From assembly GCF_024347635.1 (NCBI RefSeq), contig NZ_AP025510.1:2976001-3040000 (forward strand): a DNA stretch of 64,000 nucleotides, in the 5' to 3' direction. Of this stretch, positions 54,872 through 64,000 are shown one piece after another. Numbering within the stretch: the stretch's first letter is position 1; each line of letters begins with the position of its first letter. The DNA comes from Vibrio tasmaniensis (lineage in GTDB: Bacteria > Pseudomonadota > Gammaproteobacteria > Enterobacterales > Vibrionaceae). The notes below the pieces were generated by a model that did no database searches, was not told the origin of the DNA, and was given only the letters and a program-made list of their open reading frames with translations. A program made the translations under genes and the position numbers.

Positions 54872-55681
54872 CTATACCTGACAGCTAGAGCAATAAAACG
54901 TGTTTCTTTGCCCTATTTTAAGTTCCTGAATCAGCTCTTCACAGTTAGGACACTGTTCACCAGCCTTACCATAAACCTGCAGCTCTTGAGCAAAATATCC
55001 CGGTTTTCCATCCGCTTGGGCAAAGTCTTTTAGCGTTGTTCCACCCTGTCTGATAGCCGTCGCGAGTACTTGCTTGATCTCTTTGGTTAACAAGAGCCAC
55101 TCTTGTTTTGTAACCTTACTTGCAGAGCGCAAAGGATTAATACGTGAAGAAAACAGAGCTTCATTGGCGTAGATATTACCCACACCGACCACGACTTTGT
55201 TGTCCATAATGAACTGTTTGACGGCAACCTTACGCTTTTCTGCTTTCTCAGCAATGTAATCTGCGTTGAAGTCGTCAGTTAGTGGCTCAGGACCAGAACC
55301 AAGTAATACAGTATGTATCTCATCAGGCGCCGACCATAACCACGCACCAAAGCGACGCGGATCGTTGTAACGCAATATCTTGCCATTGGTTAACTTAAGA
55401 TCCACGTGATCGTGTTTTGCTGGCGGGAAATCGGCGTCTAACACGCGCAGTGAGCCAGACATCCCAAGGTGAACAATGGCTGTTCCGGTATCGGTTTCTA
55501 TCAATAAATACTTAGCTCGGCGTGAGATAGAGCGAATCACCTGCCCTTCTAGCTTTTTAAGCTCTTGTGGGATATCCCAGCGCAGCTTGGAGGTACGAAA
55601 GGTAAGCGTTTTAATCGTCTCGCCAACTAAATGAGGAGAGATCCCCATGCGGCTTACTTCAACTTCGGGTAATTCAGGCAT
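54872..55681 (-). CDS. mutM: Formamidopyrimidine-DNA glycosylase
   Basis: A 269-residue base-excision repair enzyme removing 8-oxoguanine and formamidopyrimidines. The catalytic N-terminal PELPEVE, the [20 protein letters not shown] segment and the C-terminal zinc finger (CPNC...CSSC) are intact. It has the conserved position between the rpmBG region and the LPS core genes. Confidence 0.97.
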   Translation of the reverse strand: MPELPEVEVSRMGISPHLVGETIKTLTFRTSKLRWDIPQELKKLEGQVIRSISRRAKYLLIETDTGTAIVHLGMSGSLRVLDADFPPAKHDHVDLKLTNGKILRYNDPRRFGAWLWSAPDEIHTVLLGSGPEPLTDDFNADYIAEKAEKRKVAVKQFIMDNKVVVGVGNIYANEALFSSRINPLRSASKVTKQEWLLLTKEIKQVLATAIRQGGTTLKDFAQADGKPGYFAQELQVYGKAGEQCPNCEELIQELKIGQRNTFYCSSCQV

Positions 55682-55683
55682 AG

Positions 55684-56244
55684 TTAATCGTCCGATAGAG
55701 ATGGTTTGTCTGATATAGATAGCTTGTCTGATTTAAATGAAGGTTTCGAGCTAAAACTTGGAAACAGGTAGCTCTCTTCAATAGACACCGCCAACCACTG
55801 ATCATTCCAGTTTTTTAACAACCAGAACTCCGGCAATTGATAATAGGTAATACGCTGGGGCTCTTCTTGGTCTTGATACCAAACCTCAATGGTATGCGGG
55901 GTATTCAATTGTGGTGAGAGGTCGGTATAGGTTTGAGAGTCAATTTCGGTGCCCACAAGTTCCTGCCACCTCTGTGACAGCTCTCGTGCATTGATGGTTT
56001 GAGGGAAGCTTTCACCTTTAAGCTGGTAAATCCATTGATTGTCTTGTTGAATGACAGACCACTTGGCAAAGTGCAATGCCTGGAGCTCTGCTGCTGGGTT
56101 CAGGAGATAAGGATAAGGGCTATCAACCTGCGGCTCAGGCTCGATAAGGTACGCTTTGATCAAAGTTGGAAGGTTTAACACGCCAATAAAAGCGATCACA
56201 CTGAACATGAGTATGTTGTTCCACCGGCGTCCACGATATCTCAT
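55684..56244 (-). CDS. Single-pass membrane protein of unknown function
   Basis: A 186-residue protein with a basic N-terminus ([10 protein letters not shown]), one transmembrane helix near residues 11-30 and a periplasmic domain of about 130 residues rich in tryptophan and glutamine ([20 protein letters not shown]). A serine-, lysine-rich tail ends it. I do not recognise a family. It lies 2 bp before mutM, so it is cotranscribed. Confidence 0.7.
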   Translation of the reverse strand: MRYRGRRWNNILMFSVIAFIGVLNLPTLIKAYLIEPEPQVDSPYPYLLNPAAELQALHFAKWSVIQQDNQWIYQLKGESFPQTINARELSQRWQELVGTEIDSQTYTDLSPQLNTPHTIEVWYQDQEEPQRITYYQLPEFWLLKNWNDQWLAVSIEESYLFPSFSSKPSFKSDKLSISDKPSLSDD

Positions 56245-56380
56245 CTGATTCTGCTCATCTAACCTATTGAGTAATCAGTATATCGTGAAAGTGGCAATAT
56301 TTTCTATGTTGTACGGTTTTCTATCTATCAGACGCTATATCAAACAAGAATAATTGAGTTACTTAAATTTTAGATATAAA

Positions 56381-56405
56381 AAAACCCAGCTATAAGCTGG
56401 GTTTT
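56381..56405 (-). terminator. rpmBG terminator
   Basis: An 11-bp perfect stem (AAAACCCAGCT at 56381-56391, AGCTGGGTTTT at 56395-56405) with a 3-nt loop and T-runs on both strands, 43 bp after the rpmG stop. Confidence 0.9.
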
Positions 56406-56447
56406 TAATTTATTCTTCTATAAAAGAAGAGACAAAGGGGCTATCAA

Positions 56448-56615
56448 TTACTTGATTTTAGCTTCTTTGTACATAACGTGCTGGCGAACTACTGGATCAA
56501 ACTTTTTGATCTCAAATTTGCCTGGCATGTTACGCTTGTTCTTGTCAGTTGTGTAGAAGTGACCAGTTCCAGCAGAAGATACTAGACGGATTTTCTCACG
56601 AATGCCTTTAGCCAT
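56448..56615 (-). CDS. rpmG: Ribosomal protein L33 (bL33)
   Basis: A 55-residue basic protein reading [14 protein letters not shown], then [14 protein letters not shown] and ending VMYKEAKIK, a complete bL33 of the cysteine-free (C-) type. It is part of the large subunit near the E-site. It follows rpmB by 13 bp with an AGAGGAAT ribosome-binding site. Confidence 0.97.
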   Translation of the reverse strand: MAKGIREKIRLVSSAGTGHFYTTDKNKRNMPGKFEIKKFDPVVRQHVMYKEAKIK

Positions 56616-56628
56616 TGCTTAATTCCTC

Positions 56629-56865
56629 TTAAACGTTTTCGCCACGTGCACGGATATCAACAAGAACAGCATCGATGCCTTTCTTATCAATAATACGCAT
56701 GCCTTTAGCAGTTAGACGTAGTTTAACAAAACGTTTTTCGCTCTCTACCCAGAAACGGTGAGTTTGTAGGTTCGGCAGAAAACGACGCTTGGTAGCATTG
56801 CGTGCGTGTGAACGGTTGTTACCCGTTACTGGACGCTTACCAGTTACTTGACATACTCGGGACAT
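56629..56865 (-). CDS. rpmB: Ribosomal protein L28 (bL28)
   Basis: A 78-residue basic 50S protein starting [17 protein letters not shown] and containing [15 protein letters not shown] and the [14 protein letters not shown] segment, full length for the family. It is the first gene of the rpmB-rpmG operon, with a GAGAGACAT site upstream. Confidence 0.98.
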   Translation of the reverse strand: MSRVCQVTGKRPVTGNNRSHARNATKRRFLPNLQTHRFWVESEKRFVKLRLTAKGMRIIDKKGIDAVLVDIRARGENV

Positions 56866-57157
56866 GAATGTCTCTCCAAATCGTTTCAGCTCGATATCAA
56901 CCTTGGTGGCCGAACCTCTCTATCAATTCTGAAAATAGAGGTAAAAACCATAATGGAAAATCCATTCAAGGCTATCAAAGGTCGCGTATTATACTAACTT
57001 GACATGCATTGCTCAAGACCCGAACAGATCCTTTTTAAGGATTTCGTGATCTTTTTTTGAACAGGGCAGCTATTTGAGTAATCAGAGCTGATTTAAGGTT
57101 CTAAAATGTGGGCGGAATGATAGCAGATTTAACGCAACTAACAACCTAAAATGTGAT

Positions 57158-57832
57158 TCAAATCCATCCGCGCTCTGCAAAAGAGATAACTTCGCCATCT
57201 CCAACGACAAAATGGTCGAGAATTCGGATGTCCACTAGTGCCAATGCGTCGGTTAATCTACGTGTAATTCGCCTATCTGCTTGGCTTGGCTCTGCGACAC
57301 CGGAAGGATGGTTGTGCGCTAAGATTAAAGCGGCTGCATTATGATGAAGTGCCCGTTTAACCACTTCTCTCGGGTAAACAGACGCTGCATCGATGGTTCC
57401 TTCAAACATCACTTCATCCTTTATTACTCTGTTTTGGTTATCTAGGAACAATATATAGAAGGCTTCTCGCTGGCGATCGCGCAATATACTCGAAAGATAC
57501 AACTTGGTATGGCTTGGGCTAGTGAGTGCATCGCCTCGAGATAAAGTTTCGGCCAAATAACGTTGCGTCATCTCTAAAACGGCCTGTAACTGGACATATT
57601 TCGCCTGCCCCATCCCTTTATGAGCACAAAACTCGGCCTCCGTTGCAGAAAAAAGATGGCGAAGCGAACCAAAATCTTTGATCAACTTATCCGATAACTC
57701 TAAAACATTCATTCCTTGTGTGCCCGTTCGAAGAAATATCGCTAACAACTCCGCGTCACTTAAGGAGTCAGGGCCTCTACTCAGTAACTTTTCTCTTGGC
57801 ATCGACTCAACAGGCATTTTACTTATAGGCAT
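57158..57832 (-). CDS. radC: RadC-family JAB-domain protein
   Basis: A 224-residue protein. The N-terminal helix-hairpin-helix-like part ([19 protein letters not shown]) is followed by the MPN/JAMM domain with [20 protein letters not shown] as the metal motif near residue 173. The family was long called a DNA-repair protein, but the evidence is weak and the molecular role is unknown. Its position next to rpmB is conserved. ATG 57832 is used; a second ATG five codons later is possible. Confidence 0.92.
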   Translation of the reverse strand: MPISKMPVESMPREKLLSRGPDSLSDAELLAIFLRTGTQGMNVLELSDKLIKDFGSLRHLFSATEAEFCAHKGMGQAKYVQLQAVLEMTQRYLAETLSRGDALTSPSHTKLYLSSILRDRQREAFYILFLDNQNRVIKDEVMFEGTIDAASVYPREVVKRALHHNAAALILAHNHPSGVAEPSQADRRITRRLTDALALVDIRILDHFVVGDGEVISFAERGWI

Positions 57833-58055
57833 ATAAAGGCTATCTAGGGTGATGAATACGATCCATCAGCCTAATCCGTTTGCCTACGGAGAGCTTCCAT
57901 AGCGTTATAAAGAAGACTAATGCCTAGCAAAACCGTGTAATTGATAAGTTTGATAACATCAACTTGATGAGTGTCAAACCTGTTCCAATTCTGCTTCTAG
58001 GCACTAATCCTTTGTTCTGATATCGTTAGTCCCAGAGAAATTAAGGAACAGAATC

Positions 58056-59297
58056 ATGCAAACATTGGTTAATCAACTGGATAACGCTGACCAACAAGGC
58101 CTAGCTGGAAAAAAAATCCTACTTGGCATTAGTGGTGGTATCGCAGCTTATAAATGTGCCGAACTGACTCGACGCTTAATCGAACGTGGTGCGCAGGTAC
58201 AAGTCGTCATGACTAATGCGGCTAAGGAGTTCATTACTCCTCTCACCATGCAAGCTGTCTCTGGAAGGCCAGTGTCTGATAGTTTACTTGATCCTGCTGC
58301 TGAAGCTTCCATGGGACACATCGAACTGGCGAAATGGGCTGACCTAGTCTTATTAGCACCCGCAACCGCAGACCTTATTGCGCGCATGACCGCAGGCATG
58401 GGTAACGACCTACTGACCACTTTGGTTTTAGCAACCGATGCGCCAGTCGCGGTATCCCCAGCAATGAACCAACAAATGTACAGCCACCCTGCAACTCAAG
58501 AGAACATCGCAACGCTAAAACGTCGTGGATGTGAAATCTGGGGTCCGGCAGCTGGTGAACAGGCCTGTGGCGATGTTGGTATGGGGCGTATGTTAGAGCC
58601 AATGCAACTGGTCCATCGTTGTGAAGACTTCTTCCAACCTAAACCTCTGACTGGCCGTTCGGTGTTAATTACTGCGGGTCCAACTCGCGAAGCGATCGAC
58701 CCTGTGCGTTACATTACTAACCACAGCTCGGGCAAGATGGGCTATGCACTGGCTGAAGCGGCCGCGAAACAAGGTGCTACGGTAACTCTAATTAGTGGCC
58801 CTGTATCACTCGCGACACCAAATCAGGTTAATCGCATTGATGTAGACAGCGCACAACAGATGTTTGATGCCGTGAATGCCAATGCTGCTCAGCATGATAT
58901 TTTCATCAGCTGCGCTGCGGTTGCCGATTACCGCCCAGAGACCATTGCAGACCAGAAGCTTAAAAAAGTCGATAGTAAAGATGACATGACCATTCAAATG
59001 GTTAAGAACCCAGACATTGTGGCTTCCGTTGCCTCAATGACTGAAGATCGTCCATTTACTGTCGGCTTCGCAGCAGAAACTCAAGATGTCGAGAAGTATG
59101 CGCGCGGAAAATTGGAAAGAAAGAACCTCGATATGATTTGTGCTAACGATGTCTCTGTCGAAGGCCAAGGCTTTAATAGTAGTAGTAATGAGTTGCACCT
59201 TTATTGGAAAGGTGGCGATAAATCTCTACCTCTAGATAGCAAAGACTCTCTTGGTTTCCAGATCCTTAATCAGATCCAACAGCTTATTGATGCATAA
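58056..59297 (+). CDS. coaBC: Phosphopantothenoylcysteine decarboxylase / synthetase
   Basis: A 413-residue bifunctional enzyme of coenzyme A synthesis. The N-terminal CoaC flavoprotein domain has [20 protein letters not shown], the active-site region [20 protein letters not shown] and the SPAMNQQMY motif. The C-terminal CoaB domain starts near residue 200 ([20 protein letters not shown]) and contains [22 protein letters not shown] site precedes the ATG. In enterobacteria dut lies between coaBC and slmA; here it does not. Confidence 0.97.
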   Translation: MQTLVNQLDNADQQGLAGKKILLGISGGIAAYKCAELTRRLIERGAQVQVVMTNAAKEFITPLTMQAVSGRPVSDSLLDPAAEASMGHIELAKWADLVLLAPATADLIARMTAGMGNDLLTTLVLATDAPVAVSPAMNQQMYSHPATQENIATLKRRGCEIWGPAAGEQACGDVGMGRMLEPMQLVHRCEDFFQPKPLTGRSVLITAGPTREAIDPVRYITNHSSGKMGYALAEAAAKQGATVTLISGPVSLATPNQVNRIDVDSAQQMFDAVNANAAQHDIFISCAAVADYRPETIADQKLKKVDSKDDMTIQMVKNPDIVASVASMTEDRPFTVGFAAETQDVEKYARGKLERKNLDMICANDVSVEGQGFNSSSNELHLYWKGGDKSLPLDSKDSLGFQILNQIQQLIDA

Positions 59298-59435
59298 ATA
59301 AACAATTTTACTCTGACAATATGCTGACACCTCTCGATTCTGTTGACCTAGGTCTTACAAAACTAGGAACAGAATTGAATGGTGTTTATAATCCTTCTTC
59401 ACTCAATCCTCATCTTTAGGAAAGGAAGTAAATAG

Positions 59436-60026
59436 ATGGCCGGTACTCGAAAATCAAACCGTCGTGAAGAAATCCTGCAAGCTCTAGCACAAATGTTGGA
59501 ATCGACCGAAGGTGCTTCTCGTATCACAACGGTAAAGTTGGCCAAGCAAGTTGGTGTTTCTGAAGCTGCGTTATACCGCCACTTCCCAAGCAAAGCTCGC
59601 ATGTTTGAAGGCTTGATCGAGTTCATTGAAGAAGCGTTGATGTCTCGAATCAACCGTATTCTAGATGAAGAGAAAGACACACTAGAGCGCATACGCCTAG
59701 TGCTACAACTTATCTTGGTTTTCTCAGAACGTAACCCAGGCCTGACTCGAATTTTGTCTGGTCATGCTCTAATGTTTGAAAATGAACGCCTACGCGATCG
59801 CATCAATCAGCTTTTCGAACGTATTGAGACACAACTTCGTCAAATTCTACGAGAAAGAAAGCTTCGTGAAGGGAAGTCATTCCCAGTTGATGAAAAAATC
59901 TTAGCGGCTCAATTGTTAGGTCAGGTTGAAGGAAGTTTAAATCGATTTGTTCGCTCGGACTTCAAATATCAACCGACAGCGAACTTTGAAGAGTATTGGG
60001 CACTTCTGAGTGCACAAATCGAATAG
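59436..60026 (+). CDS. slmA: Nucleoid occlusion factor SlmA
   Basis: A 196-residue TetR-family DNA-binding protein that binds SBS sites on the chromosome and blocks FtsZ assembly over the nucleoid. The helix-turn-helix ([20 protein letters not shown]) and the FtsZ-interaction helix region are intact, with normal length. An AAGGAAG site precedes the ATG. It is followed 22 bp later by lpxL. Confidence 0.97.
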   Translation: MAGTRKSNRREEILQALAQMLESTEGASRITTVKLAKQVGVSEAALYRHFPSKARMFEGLIEFIEEALMSRINRILDEEKDTLERIRLVLQLILVFSERNPGLTRILSGHALMFENERLRDRINQLFERIETQLRQILRERKLREGKSFPVDEKILAAQLLGQVEGSLNRFVRSDFKYQPTANFEEYWALLSAQIE

Positions 60027-60048
60027 TAATCAGCATTAAGCCAAATAT

Positions 60049-60999
60049 ATGAACAAAACCACATATGATAAGCCTGAATTTTCACTCTTACTGCTTCACC
60101 CTAAATACTGGCCCGTATGGCTAGGCTTTGGGTTGTTGGCTCTAATTGTTAACCTGCTACCTTACCGTGTGTTGCTCTCCTTAGGGCAGCGACTTGGCTT
60201 ACTAGGCGTGCGTTTTGGTAAAAAACGGGTTGATATTGCAACTCGTAATATGGAGCTGGCCTTTCCTGAAAAGCCCAAAGAAGAAATAGACCAACTAGTC
60301 AAAGAAAACTTCAAAAATACTGGATTAGCGTTGATTGAAACCGGCATTACTTGGTTTTGGCCAACTTGGCGATTTAAGATGTTGCTGGTTGATAAAGATA
60401 CTGCAGTAATGAGATCGCATAGCAAAAACGGTAAAGGCGTTCTACTTTGTTGTGTGCACGCTCTCAATCTTGAAATTACCGCTCGCGCTTTTGCCGTACT
60501 CGGACAGCATGGATATGGCGTGTATCGCCCACACAACAACGCTGTATATAACCTTATTCAGTTTTGGGGCCGAACCCACAATGGCAATCTGACTATTGAT
60601 CGTAAAGATGTGAAAAAGATGATACGAGTTCTGCGTAACGGAGATCGCCTATTCTATCTCCCTGATCATGACTACGGTCGCAATAAATCTGTATTCGTAC
60701 CTTTCTTTGCAGTAGAGGATGCAAGCACCACCACTGGAACCAGCATTTTGGCTTACACCAGTCGATGCGCGGTCGTTATTGGTTCTGGCTTTAGAAATGC
60801 CGACGGCAAATATGAAATCATGGCCGACGAATCAATCGAAGATAACTATCCGCAGAAAGATGAAAAAGCGGCAGCAGCGTATATGAACCGCTATCTTGAG
60901 AAGATTATCTTAAGAGCCCCAGAACAATGGATGTGGCTACACAAGCGCTTCAAGACCATGGAAGATCCAGAAGCGGAAAAAGGCATTCGTTACAAATAA
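60049..60999 (+). CDS. lpxL: Lipid A secondary (lauroyl) acyltransferase LpxL
   Basis: A 316-residue inner-membrane enzyme adding an acyl chain to Kdo2-lipid IVA. The H-x4-E motif lies in LLCCVHALNLEITARAFAVL, and GVYRPHNNAVYNLI, RNGDRLFYLPDHDYG and the ending LRAPEQWMWLHKRFKT are typical of the LpxL/LpxP branch. A single N-terminal hydrophobic anchor lies near residues 22-40. Paired with the lpxM paralogue at 42690-43643. Confidence 0.93.
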   Translation: MNKTTYDKPEFSLLLLHPKYWPVWLGFGLLALIVNLLPYRVLLSLGQRLGLLGVRFGKKRVDIATRNMELAFPEKPKEEIDQLVKENFKNTGLALIETGITWFWPTWRFKMLLVDKDTAVMRSHSKNGKGVLLCCVHALNLEITARAFAVLGQHGYGVYRPHNNAVYNLIQFWGRTHNGNLTIDRKDVKKMIRVLRNGDRLFYLPDHDYGRNKSVFVPFFAVEDASTTTGTSILAYTSRCAVVIGSGFRNADGKYEIMADESIEDNYPQKDEKAAAAYMNRYLEKIILRAPEQWMWLHKRFKTMEDPEAEKGIRYK

Positions 61000-61032
61000 G
61001 CGAGCCTTATTCTGCCCAATAAGATTTAAGTA

Positions 61033-61072
61033 AAAAAATGCCCGAAAGAGTTTCATCTCTCGGGCATTTTTC
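61033..61072. terminator. Bidirectional terminator between lpxL and pyrE
   Basis: AAAAATGCCCGAAAGAG pairs with CTCTCGGGCATTTTT (about 61034-61071), with a 2-nt bulge, a 6-nt loop and T-runs in both directions, serving the convergent lpxL and pyrE. Confidence 0.85.
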
Positions 61073-61132
61073 TTTTTTAAGCTCTAAACCTAAGGCACTA
61101 AACCATTAGGTTCAACTTCTTCAGTTTACGAA

Positions 61133-61774
61133 TTAGATTCCGTATTGAGCGCGGTACGCTTTTACAGATTCAAGATGTGCTGCGTCGGTGCCTTTCTCTT
61201 CAAGGAAAGTCACCAGATCAGTCAGGCTAACGATTGAGATAATTGCACAACCGAAGTCACGCTCTACTTCTTGAATCGCAGACAACTCACCTTTGCCCTT
61301 CTCTTGACGGTCAATCGCAACTAGAACACCCGCTAAGTCAGCACCGTTTGCTTGGATGATTTCCATCGACTCACGGATCGCAGTACCAGCAGTGATCACG
61401 TCATCCACTAGCATGATGCGACCTTCAAGTTCGCTACCGACTAGGTTGCCACCTTCACCGTGGTTCTTTGCTTCTTTACGGTTGAAGCAGTAAGGCGTGT
61501 CCACATCGTGGTGATCAGCAAGTGCAACCGCTGTTGTTGTTGCGATTGGGATACCTTTGTATGCAGGGCCAAATAGTACATCGAACTCAATACCTGAATC
61601 AGCCAATGCTGCTGCGTAGAAGCGACCTAAACGCGCTAGGTCGCGACCTGTATTAAACAATCCAGCATTGAAGAAGTAAGGGCTCTTACGGCCAGACTTT
61701 AAAGTAAACTCACCAAACTTAAGTACTTCTTTCTCTAGTGCAAATTCAATAAATTCACGTTGATATGCTTTCAT
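61133..61774 (-). CDS. pyrE: Orotate phosphoribosyltransferase
   Basis: A 213-residue enzyme of pyrimidine synthesis joining orotate and PRPP to give OMP. The PRPP motif is [16 protein letters not shown] near residue 120, and the N-terminus ([20 protein letters not shown]) matches the family. The frame extends two codons further, but ATG 61774 has an AGAGG site at the right distance. It follows rph with a leader of about 230 nt that contains an attenuator-like hairpin. Confidence 0.97.
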   Translation of the reverse strand: MKAYQREFIEFALEKEVLKFGEFTLKSGRKSPYFFNAGLFNTGRDLARLGRFYAAALADSGIEFDVLFGPAYKGIPIATTTAVALADHHDVDTPYCFNRKEAKNHGEGGNLVGSELEGRIMLVDDVITAGTAIRESMEIIQANGADLAGVLVAIDRQEKGKGELSAIQEVERDFGCAIISIVSLTDLVTFLEEKGTDAAHLESVKAYRAQYGI

Positions 61775-61811
61775 GCTCATCCTCTAAATTAATTTACTTT
61801 CCAATTCCTAA

Positions 61812-61830
61812 CTTCCGATCACTTCGGAAG
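61812..61830 (-). promoter_or_regulatory. Hairpin in the pyrE leader
   Basis: CTTCCGA (61812-61818) pairs with TTCGGAAG (61823-61830), a 7-bp stem in the untranslated leader close to the pyrE ribosome-binding site. Confidence 0.5.
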
Positions 61831-61967
61831 CTAACGATGATGTATTTTCTAAATAGATAGCTCTACAACAAGGCAGCAAAGTTTTTCAGCCCTATGAGCA
61901 TAGGGAACCTATGTGATTAGGGTGAAAAATTGTAGCTAACACAGGTGTAGAGTTATCTATGACGAAA

Positions 61968-61997
61968 ATAAAAAAATAGCCCCCATTTGGGAGCTAT
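61968..61997 (-). terminator. rph terminator / candidate pyrE attenuator
   Basis: ATAGC-C-CCC (61976-61984) pairs with GGG-A-GCTAT (61989-61997) with one mismatch and a 4-nt loop, followed on the minus strand by a run of T residues. It begins only 8 nt after the rph stop codon, the same geometry as the UTP-sensitive pyrE attenuator of E. coli. Confidence 0.75.
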
Positions 61998-62004
61998 CTA
62001 AAAA

Positions 62005-62721
62005 CTATTCGGCCAACGCAGCTTTCTGCGCTTCGACGATATCGGTAATGCCCTTATTCGCCAGGGCTAAAAGCTGCATCAGCTCTTCGTGGCTGAACGG
62101 TTCGCCTTCTGCGGTGCCTTGAATCTCAATCATCTTACCGTCTTCCGTCATTACAACGTTCATGTCGGTATCGGCTGCTGAGTCTTCAACGTACTCAAGG
62201 TCACACAGTGCTTGTGCACCAACGATGCCCACTGAAACTGCCGCTACGTGGCCTTTCATTGGGTTCTTTTTCAGTTTACCGCTTGCTAGTAGGCTGTTGA
62301 TAGCGTCTGCCATTGCTACGCTTGCACCTGAGATAGAAGCAGTACGAGTACCGCCGTCTGCTTGGATAACATCACAATCGACAGTGATCATGATTTCACC
62401 CATTACTTTCAGGTCAACAACAGCACGTAGGCTACGAGCGATCAGACGTTGGATTTCCATCGTACGACCACCTTGCTTACCGCTCGCCGCTTCACGACGG
62501 TTACGAGTGTGCGTTGCACGTGGCAGCATACCGTATTCAGCGGTTACCCAACCCTTTCCTTGGCCTTTTAACCAACGCGGTACGTTTTCTTCTACCGTCG
62601 CATTACATAGAACTTTAGTGTTGCCGAACTCAACTAATACAGAACCTTCAGCATAAGCTGTGTAGTTACGAGTAATTTTAATTGGACGAATTTGATCTAC
62701 AGCGCGGTCATTTGGACGCAT
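62005..62721 (-). CDS. rph: Ribonuclease PH
   Basis: A 238-residue phosphorolytic 3'-to-5' exoribonuclease that trims tRNA 3' ends. [20 protein letters not shown] at the N-terminus, the catalytic-domain segment [19 protein letters not shown] and [19 protein letters not shown] are intact. Full length, unlike the frameshifted rph of E. coli K-12. It lies upstream of pyrE in the same transcript and divergent from yicC. Confidence 0.97.
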   Translation of the reverse strand: MRPNDRAVDQIRPIKITRNYTAYAEGSVLVEFGNTKVLCNATVEENVPRWLKGQGKGWVTAEYGMLPRATHTRNRREAASGKQGGRTMEIQRLIARSLRAVVDLKVMGEIMITVDCDVIQADGGTRTASISGASVAMADAINSLLASGKLKKNPMKGHVAAVSVGIVGAQALCDLEYVEDSAADTDMNVVMTEDGKMIEIQGTAEGEPFSHEELMQLLALANKGITDIVEAQKAALAE

Positions 62722-63004
62722 TGGTATCTACCTTATTAACAGTCTGAAGTGATTTACTATCGAAAGAGTGCATCACCTAAGAAAGGGGTGAGACAGTTTT
62801 GATTGGGGCAAGATTATATAGCAGTTTATCTTTCAAATCTATTTACCATTCAAAGCGACTTACGACTTAAAGAGATTTACGACTCAAAGGTACTTACCGT
62901 GAAAGGCTATTTATCGCGGAAAAGCGACAAGCTTCGGGAGCACCCCATATCGTGATACTATGCGTGCGCGTTATTTTCAGAATGATAAAAGACAGGAAAA
63001 TTCG
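62722..63004. other. rph-yicC divergent intergenic region
   Basis: 283 bp with no supported gene. It must hold the promoters of both rph (minus) and yicC (plus). Short imperfect direct repeats of a GACTTACGACT/GATTTACGACT type are seen near 62858-62886. No regulator site is recognised. Confidence 0.5.
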
Positions 63005-63871
63005 ATGATTTATAGTATGACCGCGTACGCGCGCAAAGAAGTAAAAGGCGATTGGGGCACAGCAGTATGGGAAATCCGTAGTGTAAACCAACGCTACCTT
63101 GAAACTTACTTCCGTATGCCTGAACAGTTCCGTGGTTTAGAGCCGATCCTACGTGAGCGTTTCCGTAAGCGTCTAGCTCGCGGTAAGGTTGAATGTAACC
63201 TACGTTTTGAAGCAAACCCAGCAGCGAAAGGTGAGCTAAGCATTAACGAAGGTTTAGCTCAGCAAGTAATCAATGCTGCTAACCAAGTAATGACCATGAC
63301 AGGTGAAGACAGCCGTTTGAACCCATTCCAAATCATGAACTGGCCTGGCGTGATGGAAACGCCAGAGCAAGATATGGATGCCATCAACAAAGACCTACTT
63401 GAAGCATTCAACGATGCCATCGCAGAATTCATTGATGCTCGCGCTCGTGAAGGCGAGAACATGAAAGCGCTCATCGTTCAGCGCTTAGATGCTATCACTG
63501 AAGAAGTCGTTAAAGTTCGTGCACGCATGCCTGAGATCCTAGAATGGCAACGTGAGCGTCTTCTTACCAAATTTGAAGATGCGAAAATTGAGCTTGAAGG
63601 TTCTCGTGTTGAGCAAGAGCTGATCCTACTGGCTCAAAAGTCAGACGTAGCAGAAGAGCTAGACCGTCTAGACTCTCACGTGAAAGAAGCAAATGTAGTA
63701 CTGAAGAAAGGTGGCGCTTGTGGCCGTAAGCTTGACTTCATGATGCAAGAGTTCAACCGTGAGTCAAACACGCTAGCATCTAAGTCTATCAGTACAGACA
63801 TCACAGCATCGGGCGTAGAGCTTAAGGTTCTTATCGAACAGATGCGTGAGCAGATCCAGAACATTGAATAA
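63005..63871 (+). CDS. yicC: YicC-family endoribonuclease
   Basis: A 288-residue protein of the YicC/YloC family, recently shown in other bacteria to be endoribonucleases affecting small RNA turnover. MIYSMTAYARKEVKGDWGTA at the N-terminus, VNQRYLETYFRMPEQFRGLE and the C-terminal GRKLDFMMQEFNRESNTLAS are characteristic. ATG 63005 has an AGGA site; the frame extends 15 codons upstream without support. The typical neighbour order rph-yicC is kept. Confidence 0.95.
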   Translation: MIYSMTAYARKEVKGDWGTAVWEIRSVNQRYLETYFRMPEQFRGLEPILRERFRKRLARGKVECNLRFEANPAAKGELSINEGLAQQVINAANQVMTMTGEDSRLNPFQIMNWPGVMETPEQDMDAINKDLLEAFNDAIAEFIDARAREGENMKALIVQRLDAITEEVVKVRARMPEILEWQRERLLTKFEDAKIELEGSRVEQELILLAQKSDVAEELDRLDSHVKEANVVLKKGGACGRKLDFMMQEFNRESNTLASKSISTDITASGVELKVLIEQMREQIQNIE

Positions 63872-63950
63872 CAGTTTGTCAGTAACACACTGTGGATAGC
63901 CATTAGCTGAATCAGTGTTGATTAACTAACTGTGTTAATTAGAACAAGAT

Positions 63951-63978
63951 AAGCTCCTAGTTTTAGGGGCTTTTTTTT
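63951..63978 (+). terminator. yicC terminator
   Basis: AAGCTCCT (63951-63958) pairs with AGGGGCTT (63965-63972) including one G-T pair, with a 6-nt loop and a run of eight T residues. Confidence 0.85.
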
Positions 63979-64000
63979 GGTTCATCGCGGCTTTCCGGGG

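Noticed and set aside
61980..62000. Second start for a leader peptide controlling pyrE
   Set aside because: No short ORF with a ribosome-binding site spans the hairpin; translation of rph itself is the simpler sensor.

Overview
The window is a stretch of a Vibrio chromosome, most likely from the Splendidus clade. This is inferred from a VC2662-family protein beside groESL, the vibrio-type LPS core locus (hldD, lpxM, coaD, kdkA, waaA, waaF, GT90), moderate GC, and dispersed intergenic palindromic repeats. No database search was possible, so the species is an inference.

Layout. (1) 1-10,200, housekeeping and mixed: an MgtC-like membrane protein, a GGEEF diguanylate cyclase, a VC2662-family secreted repeat protein, groEL-groES behind a recognisable sigma-32 promoter, a Wzz chain-length regulator, a MATE exporter and gpmI. 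(2) 10,215-25,079, an O-antigen/surface-polysaccharide operon on the minus strand. In transcription order it runs wzx flippase, a large NTase-like plus kinase-like protein, wzy polymerase, GT2, hexapeptide acyltransferase, GT4, rfbBADC (dTDP-L-rhamnose), GT2, WbpV-like reductase, initiating sugar-phosphate transferase and a WbpM-like 4,6-dehydratase, ending in a strong terminator. The section 18.4-25.1 kb is clearly AT-rich and looks transferred. An ops/JUMPstart element at 25,397-25,409 precedes it, so RfaH-type antitermination is expected. (3) 25,080-27,022, a gene-poor junction holding a decayed copy of the rhodanese-secB-gpsA locus, an octanucleotide tandem repeat and unrecognised remnants. 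(4) 27,023-35,747, export machinery on the minus strand: yjbEFGH (gfcABCD-like), then a second ops element and wza-wzb-wzc. (5) 36,008-40,543, the intact rhodanese-secB-gpsA-cysE-envC-like group on the plus strand. (6) 40,813-54,871, the lipid A/LPS core locus: TetR regulator, hldD, lpxM, acyltransferase, a frameshifted glycosyltransferase, GT4, coaD, two GT9 enzymes, kdkA, a GT-A enzyme, GT25, waaA, waaF and GT90. (7) 54,872-64,000, a conserved gammaproteobacterial block: mutM, rpmG, rpmB, radC, coaBC, slmA, lpxL, pyrE, rph and yicC.

The genes cooperate to build the cell surface. lpxL/lpxM acylate lipid A; waaA, kdkA, hldD, the heptosyltransferases and other transferases build the core; WbpM/WbpV, the initiating transferase, RfbBADC, the glycosyltransferases, Wzx, Wzy and Wzz make and polymerise a repeat unit probably containing an N-acetyl-6-deoxyhexosamine and L-rhamnose; Wza/Wzb/Wzc and YjbEFGH support capsule or exopolysaccharide export. 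The most interesting observations are the decayed duplicate of the secB locus at the junction of two separately ops-marked polysaccharide blocks, the pure 8-bp repeat next to it, the NTase-like/kinase-like protein inside the O-antigen operon, the frameshift in a purine-rich tract of a core glycosyltransferase, and competing RNA structures between rph and pyrE.
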